A stretch of 46,876 nt of DNA from the NCBI GenBank assembly GCA_031553775.1, contig JAVBLA010000023.1, positions 1-46,876 on the forward strand, written 5' to 3'. Of the stretch, positions 7,981 to 15,832 are shown piece by piece. Position numbers and translations under genes: made by a program. The DNA comes from JAISFI01 sp031553775 (GTDB lineage Bacteria; Bacteroidota; Bacteroidia; Bacteroidales; Azobacteroidaceae). Each line of letters begins with the position of its first letter. The stretch's first letter is position 1. The notes beneath the pieces were generated by a model. It had not been told where the DNA came from. It saw only the letters and a program-made list of their open reading frames with translations, and did not search any database.

Positions 7981-9399
7981 TTACTTTGCGAATTGCAAAC
8001 CATTCAATTTATTCCAGCCGCCTCTTGTGAAATCGGGAATTGCAACAGGGGCAGAGCCGTTATCCAATGAAATTTCCGTCAAAGGAATCAGACAGCACCA
8101 TTCGGCCAGGTCATAAACGTCCATATCCAATGGTAACCCTTTCTGTAAGCAATAAACTAACCGGTAATCCATGATAAAATCCATACCACCATGTCCTCCT
8201 ACTTTTTTGGCAGTTTCTACCAATTCGTCATTAACAATGGGATGTTGATATTTTTTCATCAACTCTTCTTTTAGTTCTTTCGGAACGAATCTGTGAGCAT
8301 TGAGATTTTCATGATTTTTGGTTAGTTCAGGATCCAGTTCATTTTTTTCCAATGCATAACCTTCAACAGGGTATTTATTGGCAAACCCTTTGGTACCGGT
8401 CAACTGGTACATCCGATTGTAGGGGCGTGGAGAAGTGACATTATGTTCTATAAGAATAGATTTTTCATTTTCTGTGCGGATAAGCGTTGTCGTATGATCT
8501 CCATTTCTGAAATCAGTAACAGATTGTCCTCTCTTTTCCTTTAAATATTCCGGATTTCCAATGGCCTTTGTATCTACAGACACCAAGAATTTCAGCCTGT
8601 CGCCCCGATGGATATTCATCGCCTGACACACAGGGCCGAGCCCATGAGTCGGGTACACATCTCCACGATGTTTTTCATTGTATTTCATTCTCCAATCATT
8701 CCAGTAATCATCCCAATAGGGTTGCAATCCATGAATGTAAGCACCTTCACCATGAATTATCTCACCCAGTAAACCCTGCTGCACCATATTCAGGGTAGTG
8801 AGTTCAAAGAAGTCATACACACAATTCTCCAATTGCATGCAATGTTTACGGGTTTGTTCGGATGTATTGATTAAGTCCCAGATTTCTTCCATCGTCAATG
8901 CTGCAGGTACTTCTATAGCCACATGTTTTCCATCCCTCATGGCTTTTATACCCATTTTAGCATGATTCTCCCAATCCGTAGCAATATAGACCAAATCAAC
9001 ATTGGGTAATTCGGTTACTTTCTTCCAGATATTTTCATCGCCAAAAAACTCCAAAGCTTTCGAGCGACCATATTTTTCAAGTGTTTCATTGGCTTTTTTC
9101 ACCCGGTCTTCACGGATGTCGCACAAGGCCACCACTTCAACACCATCTATCCGCGCCATACGAGAAACCGCTCCCGGTCCACGCATACCCAGTCCGATAA
9201 AAGCTACACGCACATTAGGGATCGGGTCGCAGCGCAATTGGAGAACATCCTTTTGTCCGCTCGGCCGTGCGGGTTCTTTCGTTGCAATTATTTGTGTTTT
9301 TGCAATTTTGGAAGTTTTTTTCTGTCCGGATACAGTTACTGTACTTAAAGTTGTCGCGCAAAACAACATAAGCATTGTTATCAGTCTCATTTTTTTCAT
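7981..9399 (-). CDS. GH109 alpha-N-acetylgalactosaminidase-like, exported
   Basis: Gfo/Idh/MocA-fold enzyme; the GH109 family removes terminal alpha-GalNAc by an NAD-dependent redox-elimination mechanism. It has 472 residues. A signal peptide (1 to about 25, ending VSGQ) is followed by a short linker and a Rossmann domain (from about 60) with VAFIGLGMRGPG as the NAD loop and VVALCDIREDR after strand 2. ATDWENHAKMG and GKHVAIEVPAA are typical family blocks, and the catalytic region has LENCVYDFFELTTLNMVQQG and the His-bearing YPTHGLGPV. The C-terminal VGGHGGMDFIMDYRLV and LPLDMDVYDLAEW are GH109 signatures. It is last in a minus-strand set, 37 bp after tdh, and an AGGTG Shine-Dalgarno precedes the ATG. 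Activity on blood-group A or mucin alpha-GalNAc is inferred from the family. Confidence 0.9.
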   Translation of the reverse strand: MKKMRLITMLMLFCATTLSTVTVSGQKKTSKIAKTQIIATKEPARPSGQKDVLQLRCDPIPNVRVAFIGLGMRGPGAVSRMARIDGVEVVALCDIREDRVKKANETLEKYGRSKALEFFGDENIWKKVTELPNVDLVYIATDWENHAKMGIKAMRDGKHVAIEVPAALTMEEIWDLINTSEQTRKHCMQLENCVYDFFELTTLNMVQQGLLGEIIHGEGAYIHGLQPYWDDYWNDWRMKYNEKHRGDVYPTHGLGPVCQAMNIHRGDRLKFLVSVDTKAIGNPEYLKEKRGQSVTDFRNGDHTTTLIRTENEKSILIEHNVTSPRPYNRMYQLTGTKGFANKYPVEGYALEKNELDPELTKNHENLNAHRFVPKELKEELMKKYQHPIVNDELVETAKKVGGHGGMDFIMDYRLVYCLQKGLPLDMDVYDLAEWCCLIPLTEISLDNGSAPVAIPDFTRGGWNKLNGLQFAK

Positions 9400-9436
9400 A
9401 TTTTCACCTGCATTATGTTTTATGAACTGTAATAAT

Positions 9437-10462
9437 TTACTCCCAATTCAAAATAACCTTTCCACATTGTCCACTATCCATCACATCAAATCCTTTCTGA
9501 AAATCAGCAATTGAAAAATGATGTGTAATAATCGGAGATAAGTTGATACCGGTAATCAGCATTTGCTCCATCTGATACCAGGTCTCCCACATTTCCCGCC
9601 CATATATTCCTTTCAGGGTCAATGCTTTGAAAATAATTTTATCCCATTGAACAGTGGTTGTATTAGGAAGGATTCCCAGCAAAGCGATTTTAGAGCCATT
9701 ATACATATTTTCAATCATTCCCTCGAATGCCTTCGGAGATCCCGACATTTCAAGTCCGATGTCAAATCCATGCATATTCAAATCTTTTATCACCTGCTCA
9801 ACGGTTTCTCCTTTAGTCGGATTAACTGTCCGGGTAGCCCCCATCCGTTTCGCAATATCCAGGCGGTAGTCGCTTAAATCGCTGACCACAATGTGGCGCG
9901 CTCCGGCAAACCGGCAAATAGCAGTTGCCATTGAGCCGATTAATCCGGCTCCCGTAATCAACACATCTTCCCCGATCAAAGGGAACGAAAGGGCTGTGTG
10001 AGTGGCATTTCCAAAGGGGTCCATGATCGCTGCCATATCATCGGATATACGGGAGTCGAGGCGAACCACATTTTGGGCGGGTAATGACAGATATTCGGCA
10101 AAAGCTCCATCCCGATTTACACCTATACCGGTGGTATTTTCACAAACATGCAATTTTCCGCGGCGGCAATTCCGGCAATGTCCGCAGGCGATATGCCCTT
10201 CACCGGTAACCCGGTCGCCGATGCTAATATTTTCAACTCCCTGACCTTTATCAACTACCACACCAACATATTCATGACCGATGGTCATAGGCGTTTTAAT
10301 CGTGTGTTGCGACCATTCATCCCATTTGTAAATATGTAAATCCGTACCACAAATGGCAGTTTTCTTTATTTTTATCAATACATCATTGACCCCTATTTGC
10401 GGAACCGGAACATCTTCCATCCAAATGCCTTTTTCGGGGCGCAGTTTAACAAGTGCTTTCAT
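9437..10462 (-). CDS. tdh: L-threonine 3-dehydrogenase
   Basis: Zinc-dependent medium-chain dehydrogenase that oxidises L-threonine to 2-amino-3-ketobutyrate with NAD. At 341 residues it is exactly the E. coli Tdh length and nearly collinear with it. Catalytic zinc ligands are C38 (AICGTDLHIYKWDEW) and H63-E64 (IGHEYVG). The structural zinc site has C93, C96, C99 and C107 (ACGHCRNCRRGKLHVC). The NAD fold begins at ITGAGLIGSMA. The KWDEW and GREMWETWYQ segments are Tdh-specific, distinguishing it from sorbitol or alcohol dehydrogenases. The partner kbl (glycine C-acetyltransferase) is not in the window. It lies between two GalNAc-specific glycosidase genes, 52 bp after GH123 and 37 bp before GH109, so it is probably co-transcribed with them. 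Confidence 0.92.
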   Translation of the reverse strand: MKALVKLRPEKGIWMEDVPVPQIGVNDVLIKIKKTAICGTDLHIYKWDEWSQHTIKTPMTIGHEYVGVVVDKGQGVENISIGDRVTGEGHIACGHCRNCRRGKLHVCENTTGIGVNRDGAFAEYLSLPAQNVVRLDSRISDDMAAIMDPFGNATHTALSFPLIGEDVLITGAGLIGSMATAICRFAGARHIVVSDLSDYRLDIAKRMGATRTVNPTKGETVEQVIKDLNMHGFDIGLEMSGSPKAFEGMIENMYNGSKIALLGILPNTTTVQWDKIIFKALTLKGIYGREMWETWYQMEQMLITGINLSPIITHHFSIADFQKGFDVMDSGQCGKVILNWE

Positions 10463-10514
10463 TACTCTATTTAATTTTAGTGATCTAAAATCAACTTTTG
10501 AAACACCCTCTCTA

Positions 10515-12278
10515 TTATCTAGATAAATCGTTCAACAACAGCTTAGCCGCATTCAATATATCTGCCGCCGGTTGTTCCGGTTGAGCAGGGATATTGAATT
10601 TTGACAACTCCTGATCCAGTTGTTGTAATTTTACCTGAGATTCCGGTGTATTTTCTTTCTGCCATTCGGCTTTCAATATCCGGATTTTTTCCACATCCTG
10701 AATTCCTTCCCTGATGCGTTCGAGCCGGATAGAGCTCCTGGCATCCGGGTATATCAGGTAAGTATCTCCGGCTGGCCAGGTACGGAAACGGGAATCTGTC
10801 AACGGATTTTCCACCCAGGAATTATATGCCCAGCGCAGGAAACCGTCTAATCCGGCAGCAGAAGCATACCAGGCAGCATAAACCGATTCGGCAGGAGAAG
10901 AAAATGTAAACATATTCGGGAAAGGATGTGAACAGCAGACATAATAAGTAGTTATAAATCCTTTTTCCTTCCTGTATTTCAGATCTTCCGGATCCAGTAC
11001 AGCACCGAAACTGATACACAGATCTTTGATAAATGTAAACTTTTTATAGCTTTTATGATTATCTGCAATAGAAATACCTAATGAAGGCGCAGTTTGTTGC
11101 AGTAATCCGATAGTTGCATTCATAACTTCCGGAGATCTTTCGTCCATTGCCATATTGGTAATTTCCAGCCAACCTTTTTCTTTCAGGTGAGTAGCAAAAT
11201 CTTTCAGGAAAGGCTCCCACATCTCTTTGAATACAAGTGTTCCGGGTACAGCCTGAACAGTATCCATTTTCCCGGACAATTCATTTTTGTAATGTAATTC
11301 ATTGTTCCAGGGGACCATGGAATAGCAGTTGATCATATTTGTAACTCCCATTTCCATCATGAAAGTTATCCAACGATCAAAAATTGAGTAGTCGTAAGAC
11401 CAGCTGCCATCTTCTTTTTTCGTCCACAAGATCATATCCTTATAGTTGTCATAACATTGTCCCCATGGATCTTTATTGAGCGTTGCCGTAATCACCTTTT
11501 GTCCGGTATCAGCCAGTTTTTTCATCAACGGTCGCATATATTCAAAATGTTCATCACTCCACACAGGAACCTGATAATAGCGGGCCACTGCAGCCGGATG
11601 TTGCCAGAGATCCAGATGAAATGCCCATTCCGAAGGTGGAGGAAGGGTACGGTCGAGTACTTCCAGTTGCATATCAAAAGTATATTTTTCTTTTCCCGAA
11701 GCAGCAATTTTCATCCGGCTTGTATAGATGCCCGGACGAGCATTTGCAGGAATATCGATTGTTACCCACACCGGGCGAACCGTATTGGAAGGAATATTAT
11801 AACAAGACACATTGTCTAATGCATCTGGCGACAGGGAAGATGGAAAGTCTTCCGGTTTCCGGTATCCACAACCAGGCCCGAATACATCAGTCATTACATA
11901 TTTCACAAAACGTGCCTGAGCAATATCAGCCGGTAGTTTATTATCTCCTGAAATAAAATCTTCAAACGAGCACTCCACCTGTTGTTCGCTTCCGGCCGAC
12001 CATAAAACCAACTGGGCAGACAGCCGTTCACCACGCCAGGCTATGCCTTGCCATAAAGTTTGTCCGGAGATCGTGGGAATTTCAGATTTGGGATAACGCA
12101 CATCAATGCTTCCCCAGGAAGCATACAGATTGGGAGTTAAGGTGTTCCACGCTGTTGAATCCAAAGTTGCAGGATCTGCCATTTCTTCGTAGGTAGTACA
12201 AATCTGCTCAGAAGTTGTTTTGTTGCATCCGATGCAACAAGAACATACAATCAAAAAGATCAAAATATTTTTCATCAT
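10515..12278 (-). CDS. GH123 (DUF4091) beta-GalNAcase-like lipoprotein
   Basis: Predicted cell-envelope lipoprotein of 587 residues with lipobox Cys at residue 18 (CCIGC). An N-terminal beta-sandwich domain (about 60-210) precedes a (beta/alpha)8 catalytic domain. The Asp-Glu pair in the AMDERSPEVM segment (near 380) fits the substrate-assisted catalytic pair of GH123, and GFLRWAYNSWVENP, AGDTYLIYPD and RLERIREGIQDVEKIRIL near the C-terminus are hallmark DUF4091/GH123 blocks. GH123 members release beta-linked GalNAc from glycosphingolipids or glycans. First of the GH123-tdh-GH109 set, it starts 50 bp after nrnA with a possible promoter between. Alternative: a DUF4091 protein of other specificity. 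Confidence 0.82.
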   Translation of the reverse strand: MMKNILIFLIVCSCCIGCNKTTSEQICTTYEEMADPATLDSTAWNTLTPNLYASWGSIDVRYPKSEIPTISGQTLWQGIAWRGERLSAQLVLWSAGSEQQVECSFEDFISGDNKLPADIAQARFVKYVMTDVFGPGCGYRKPEDFPSSLSPDALDNVSCYNIPSNTVRPVWVTIDIPANARPGIYTSRMKIAASGKEKYTFDMQLEVLDRTLPPPSEWAFHLDLWQHPAAVARYYQVPVWSDEHFEYMRPLMKKLADTGQKVITATLNKDPWGQCYDNYKDMILWTKKEDGSWSYDYSIFDRWITFMMEMGVTNMINCYSMVPWNNELHYKNELSGKMDTVQAVPGTLVFKEMWEPFLKDFATHLKEKGWLEITNMAMDERSPEVMNATIGLLQQTAPSLGISIADNHKSYKKFTFIKDLCISFGAVLDPEDLKYRKEKGFITTYYVCCSHPFPNMFTFSSPAESVYAAWYASAAGLDGFLRWAYNSWVENPLTDSRFRTWPAGDTYLIYPDARSSIRLERIREGIQDVEKIRILKAEWQKENTPESQVKLQQLDQELSKFNIPAQPEQPAADILNAAKLLLNDLSR

Positions 12279-12297
12279 GTGTAAAAAATTTAAGATT

Positions 12298-12322
12298 CAA
12301 AAATAATGCTGAAAATTTCAGC
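12298..12322 (-). promoter_or_regulatory. nrnA hairpin and GH123 -7 box
   Basis: GCTGAAAATTTCAGC (12308-12322) is a 7+1+7 hairpin which, read on the minus strand, is followed by ATTATTTTT and could end the nrnA transcript. Overlapping its 3' side, TATTTTTG (12298-12305) is a -7 box 20 bp before the GH123 start. No clear -33 element is seen. The GH123 unit therefore probably has its own start site. Confidence 0.4.
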
Positions 12323-12328
12323 TGGTTT

Positions 12329-13345
12329 TTATTTAAAATAGGCAGGTAAAGCCTCTTCAAAAATAGAGACAGCCTCTTCCAATGGACCGTAATATTCCCC
12401 TCCGGCCGCATTCAAATGGCCTCCACCGCCAAAATGTTCTGCGGCAAACTTATTGGCCGGAAAATTTCCGGCGGAGCGGAACGACAGCTTGACCATATCG
12501 TTATCTTCCCGGATAAAAACAGAAAAAATAACATTTTCTATACTCAGGGGAATATTAACCAGTCCTTCCGTATCTCCCTTTTTCATCCGGAAATGATTGG
12601 CCTCTTCCCTTTTAAGTACCAGCAAAGCCGTGTGGTATTCAGGAAATATCTTCATTTTTTCGTACAAGATATATCCCATTAAACGTACACGCTCAACAGA
12701 CTGTGTATTATATACTTTGGCGTAAATAGCATCCTTATCGATCCCTTTACGCAATAGTTCACCAATAATGGCATAAATTTCGGGACTATTGGAATTATAG
12801 GTAAAGGCACCGGTATCAGTCATCATTCCGGTATAAATCGCCTCGGCACCTTCTCTATTCAGCGACTCAAAATATCCCATCCTGCATATCAATCTGAAAA
12901 TCATTTCCGAAGTAGAAGATATCTGCGGATAAGACATTGTTACATTACAAAAATTCCCGGGGTCAAGATGATGGTCGATCATCACCTTTTTTGCTCCGGA
13001 TGCCAGCACTAAGGGTCCCAGTTTATCGATCCGCTTGGGCACGTTGAAATCCAGACAGAAAATCAGTTCTGCTCCGGCAATTGTTTCTTCGGCAATTTCC
13101 GGAAATTCCTCATAAACCAGGATATCATTGGCGCCTTTCATCCATTTCAGAAAAGCCGGAAAATCGTTGGGAACAATTATATTTACTTGTTTGTCTAATT
13201 CAAGTAAAAAATGGTATAATCCGAGAGAAGATCCGATAGCATCCCCATCAGGAGATACATGTGTAACAATAACGATTTTATCTGTATATCCAATGTATTT
13301 CTTGGCTTTTTGAATTTCGTGCTCTGCAATTATCTTTGTAATCAT
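12329..13345 (-). CDS. nrnA: DHH/DHHA1 phosphoesterase, NrnA-like oligoribonuclease
   Basis: Cytoplasmic metal-dependent enzyme that degrades nanoRNA and, in many members, hydrolyses pAp to AMP. At 338 residues it has the normal length. The DHH domain carries VTHVSPDGDAIGSSLGL (D33, D35), FCLDFN with the third Asp motif, and MIDHHLDPGNF near residue 125. The DHHA1 domain ends with HFGGGGHLNAAGG (substrate-binding GGGGH near 315). All metal ligands are present. A TACCTTTG -7 box lies about 20 bp upstream, and a 67-bp inverted repeat overlaps its -33 side. Cyclic dinucleotide phosphodiesterase (GdpP-like) is less likely because there are no membrane or GGDEF-like domains. Confidence 0.88.
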   Translation of the reverse strand: MITKIIAEHEIQKAKKYIGYTDKIVIVTHVSPDGDAIGSSLGLYHFLLELDKQVNIIVPNDFPAFLKWMKGANDILVYEEFPEIAEETIAGAELIFCLDFNVPKRIDKLGPLVLASGAKKVMIDHHLDPGNFCNVTMSYPQISSTSEMIFRLICRMGYFESLNREGAEAIYTGMMTDTGAFTYNSNSPEIYAIIGELLRKGIDKDAIYAKVYNTQSVERVRLMGYILYEKMKIFPEYHTALLVLKREEANHFRMKKGDTEGLVNIPLSIENVIFSVFIREDNDMVKLSFRSAGNFPANKFAAEHFGGGGHLNAAGGEYYGPLEEAVSIFEEALPAYFK

Positions 13346-13365
13346 CGTGTTTTATTTGTGAACGT

Positions 13366-13398
13366 CAAAGGTAATAAGAAACTGTTTAAAACTCACAA
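13366..13398 (-). promoter_or_regulatory. nrnA promoter
   Basis: TACCTTTG on the minus strand (13366-13373) with a TTG at 13396-13398, spacing 22 bp (slightly long). The right part overlaps the inverted repeat at 13377-13443. Confidence 0.5.
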
Positions 13399-13443
13399 GC
13401 CATATCTATAAATTATTTCCGGATACTATTTCAAACAGTTTCT
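13377..13443. repeat. 67-bp inverted repeat between nrnA and comEC
   Basis: AGAAACTGTTT (13377-13387) and AAACAGTTTCT (13433-13443) are perfect 11-bp terminal inverted repeats. The TAG of comEC lies in the right end. A similar end sequence (AAACAGTTTCTTA) occurs at 22191-22203. It looks like a small non-coding mobile or palindromic unit. Confidence 0.6.
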
Positions 13444-14986
13444 AAATAAGCAACAACAATAAAAATAATTGAGACAGATAAACATAACGTATTTTACGGT
13501 TCCGGAAAAAAGCAACTGTACAAAAGAGTATTCCGTAAAGTAAAACAGCCTGTATTTCGCCCAGATATATTCCGTTTATAACGGAAAAAGGAAGTTGATC
13601 GACAGAATCTGCCACCCAGATAACAAGCTTCAACATATATTCTACCGGAAGAAAGCACCAGGAAGGAAGAATAAAGACTGATTGAAGTGCGAGTAGAAAT
13701 ACTATTCCGATAAGCAAAGGCCCGGCCAAAGGCACCACTATCAAATTAGCCAACCAGAAATAAACCGGAAACTGGTGAAAGTAATATAAACACAAGGGAA
13801 GGGTACCCAACTGGGCAGCTGCAGAAACACAAAAAAGGCCCCAGACATAACGCACGGCCGGATTGTTCGTTTTATGCATTTGTTCGAACATAGGGTACAC
13901 AACAATAATGGAAATTACGGCAGCATAACTCAGCTGAAAACTCACATCGAACAGACAAAACGGATTATACAACAGCATCAATACAGCGGCCGCATAAACC
14001 GTATTTAAACTCAGGGATTTTTTACCGATCATTTCCCCTACTCCGTATAAGGTAAGCATAACAGCTGCACGGACCACCGAAGGAGACAATCCTGTGATAT
14101 ATGTAAATATCCATATACAAGCCAGCACAACCATATGCCGGGATATTTTCGAATATTTCCGGTTTCCCATAAAACCGGAAATAAACCAAAGCATGATGAA
14201 TATGATCTGGACATGTTGACCACTGACCGCGATAATATGTGAAATTCCTGCAGATGAGAAACTCGTTTTCAGGTCGACATCCATCAAATTCGTATATCCC
14301 AGAAAAATTGCCACTCCTAAGGCAAAAGGACGATCATCCATTTCGAAAGCCTTAATCTTCCGGATCAGGGCTGTACGACATTCAAGAGCCATGTATTTCA
14401 GCCCGAAAGAATGAGTTTTATATTCCCACTGATCTTTTCCGACAAAACCTGTTGCGGCAAAACCCTGTTTTTTGAGATACAAATCATAATCAAAAGAAAC
14501 TTTCCCGGACGCCGGTTCCAAAGGCTTAAACCGGCAACGGAACACGATATGATCTCCGGGTAATAAGCCAGTTGATGCAGAATCTTTGGGAAGATATACC
14601 AGAACCTCTTTGTCTATCGCGATCAATATATTATTTTCGGAAGCACCTGACAACTTCACCCTACATCGAACCGTTTTCTTTTTTTCCACAGGGTATTCCT
14701 GCAACACGCCCTGATAAAGAATCGAAACATCCGGAGGCAAACTCCATACCGTTTTTTGTAGAGTCCGGTCTGCAAGATATCCTCCTCCGGAAAAACAAAA
14801 AAAGCATATAAACAGTGCGAAAATCCAACGATTCGAATAGGAATCTTTCAGTATAAAATACAGGACTAAAACAATTAATGAAAGAATCAGCCCAACGTAA
14901 AATATCCGGCAATCTACAACTATACCGTATTGGAAAATAATCCCGGCGGCAAGAGGGATTAGGAAACGTAAAAAGGGGGAGTTCAT
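13442..14986 (-). CDS. comEC: ComEC/Rec2-family competence membrane protein
   Basis: Polytopic inner-membrane protein of the family that forms the DNA-uptake channel in natural transformation. It has 514 residues: two N-terminal membrane helices, an OB-like periplasmic DUF4131 domain (about 80-200), then the Competence domain with FSSAGISHIIAVSGQHVQIIF, SPSVVRAAVMLTLY and SLNTVYAAAVLMLL blocks and about eight helices to the end. The C-terminal metallo-beta-lactamase nuclease domain of longer ComECs is absent and the protein ends in a Leu-rich helix; this short form is common in Bacteroidota. Its start codon is preceded within 3 bp by a 7-bp repeat array, and its stop falls in an inverted repeat. 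It lies 63 bp after rpe on the same strand. Confidence 0.88.
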   Translation of the reverse strand: MNSPFLRFLIPLAAGIIFQYGIVVDCRIFYVGLILSLIVLVLYFILKDSYSNRWIFALFICFFCFSGGGYLADRTLQKTVWSLPPDVSILYQGVLQEYPVEKKKTVRCRVKLSGASENNILIAIDKEVLVYLPKDSASTGLLPGDHIVFRCRFKPLEPASGKVSFDYDLYLKKQGFAATGFVGKDQWEYKTHSFGLKYMALECRTALIRKIKAFEMDDRPFALGVAIFLGYTNLMDVDLKTSFSSAGISHIIAVSGQHVQIIFIMLWFISGFMGNRKYSKISRHMVVLACIWIFTYITGLSPSVVRAAVMLTLYGVGEMIGKKSLSLNTVYAAAVLMLLYNPFCLFDVSFQLSYAAVISIIVVYPMFEQMHKTNNPAVRYVWGLFCVSAAAQLGTLPLCLYYFHQFPVYFWLANLIVVPLAGPLLIGIVFLLALQSVFILPSWCFLPVEYMLKLVIWVADSVDQLPFSVINGIYLGEIQAVLLYGILFCTVAFFRNRKIRYVYLSQLFLLLLLI

Positions 14987-14988
14987 TG

Positions 14989-15014
14989 GAGTTAAGAGTT
15001 AAGAGTTAGGAATT
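14989..15014. repeat. 7-bp tandem array before comEC start
   Basis: Three GAGTTAA/GAGTTAG units read on the plus strand; on the coding (minus) strand they read AACTCTT and end 2 bp before the comEC ATG, in the usual position of a ribosome binding site. It pairs in opposite orientation with the array on the rpe stop. Confidence 0.7.
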
Positions 15015-15036
15015 TGGTTGGTTATTGGGGTATTTT

Positions 15037-15070
15037 TAATTTTCAATTCTCAATTTTCAATTCTCAATTC
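15037..15070. repeat. 7-bp tandem array on rpe stop codon
   Basis: Alternating AATTTTC and AATTCTC units. On the minus strand the last five rpe codons (LRIEN) and the TGA stop are read from this array. It is inverted relative to the array at 14989-15014. Confidence 0.75.
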
Positions 15071-15712
15071 TTTAAGCTCACGTATGGTTTGAATGGGGTC
15101 CGGTGATTTGAAAACAAAGTTTCCGGCAACAAGGGCATCGGCCCCGGCTTTGAGTAGTTTTTTCCCGGTTTCCAGGTTAACGCCTCCGTCTACTTCGATC
15201 AGGGTATTCGATTGTTTTTCGGAGATCATTAACTTTAGTTGTTGTACTTTTTGTATTGAATGTTCTATGAAACGTTGTCCTCCGAAACCAGGATTAACCG
15301 ACATCAGCAGCACCATATCCAGGTCGCAGAGAATATCTTCCAGCAAACAGACGGGAGTATGAGGGTTCAGTGTGACTGCTGCCTTCATCCCCGCATCTTT
15401 GATCTGTCCGACTACCCGGTGTAAATGAGTACAAGCTTCATAATGCACATTCATCATGTACGCACCTGCATCTTTTACCTGTTGTACGAATTTTTGCGGT
15501 TCCACAATCATTAAATGCACATCGAGGGGTTTGGAAGAAACTTTAGCTACGGCTTCAATTACCGGAAAACCGAAGGAAATGTTAGGAACAAAAACACCGT
15601 CCATCACATCCAGGTGCAACCAGTCGGCCTCACTCCTGTTGATCATTTCTATATCCCTTTCCAGGTGAAGGAAATCGGCGGATAATAACGATGGGGCTAT
15701 TAAATGTTTCAT
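15050..15712 (-). CDS. rpe: Ribulose-phosphate 3-epimerase
   Basis: Cytoplasmic TIM-barrel enzyme interconverting ribulose 5-phosphate and xylulose 5-phosphate in the pentose phosphate pathway. From MKHLIAPSLLSADF it is 220 residues, the usual length. Metal ligands and acid/base residues are visible: H33 and D35 (WLHLDVMDG), H66 (DVHLMI), and a late Asp in IEVDGGVNLE. MSVNPGFGGQRF is the phosphate loop. I start at 15712, not at an upstream in-frame ATG (15769), because the promoter boxes lie at 15740-15770, inside that extension. Its last five codons and stop come from a 7-bp repeat array. Confidence 0.95.
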   Translation of the reverse strand: MKHLIAPSLLSADFLHLERDIEMINRSEADWLHLDVMDGVFVPNISFGFPVIEAVAKVSSKPLDVHLMIVEPQKFVQQVKDAGAYMMNVHYEACTHLHRVVGQIKDAGMKAAVTLNPHTPVCLLEDILCDLDMVLLMSVNPGFGGQRFIEHSIQKVQQLKLMISEKQSNTLIEVDGGVNLETGKKLLKAGADALVAGNFVFKSPDPIQTIRELKELRIEN

Positions 15713-15739
15713 AAATGAAAGAATTGACAATGAATAGTA

Positions 15740-15770
15740 CAAAGGTAAGGCATTATTTTTGCATAACAAA
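15740..15770 (-). promoter_or_regulatory. rpe promoter
   Basis: Minus-strand TTTG (15767-15770), a 19-bp spacer, TACCTTTG (15740-15747). It lies back to back with the glnS promoter; the two -33 boxes are 1 bp apart. Confidence 0.8.
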
Positions 15771-15771
15771 C

Positions 15772-15802
15772 TTGTGTGCTATTTTTAAATCGTGTACCTT
15801 TG
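15772..15802 (+). promoter_or_regulatory. glnS promoter
   Basis: TTGTG (15772-15776), an 18-bp spacer, TACCTTTG (15795-15802), 30 bp before the chosen glnS ATG. Confidence 0.8.
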
Positions 15803-15832
15803 CGGCTCAAAACTAACCAGTTTATTGATTTT

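Noticed and set aside
15776..15832. N-terminal extension of GlnS
   Set aside because: The promoter -7 box lies at 15795-15802, inside the extension, so it would not be transcribed.
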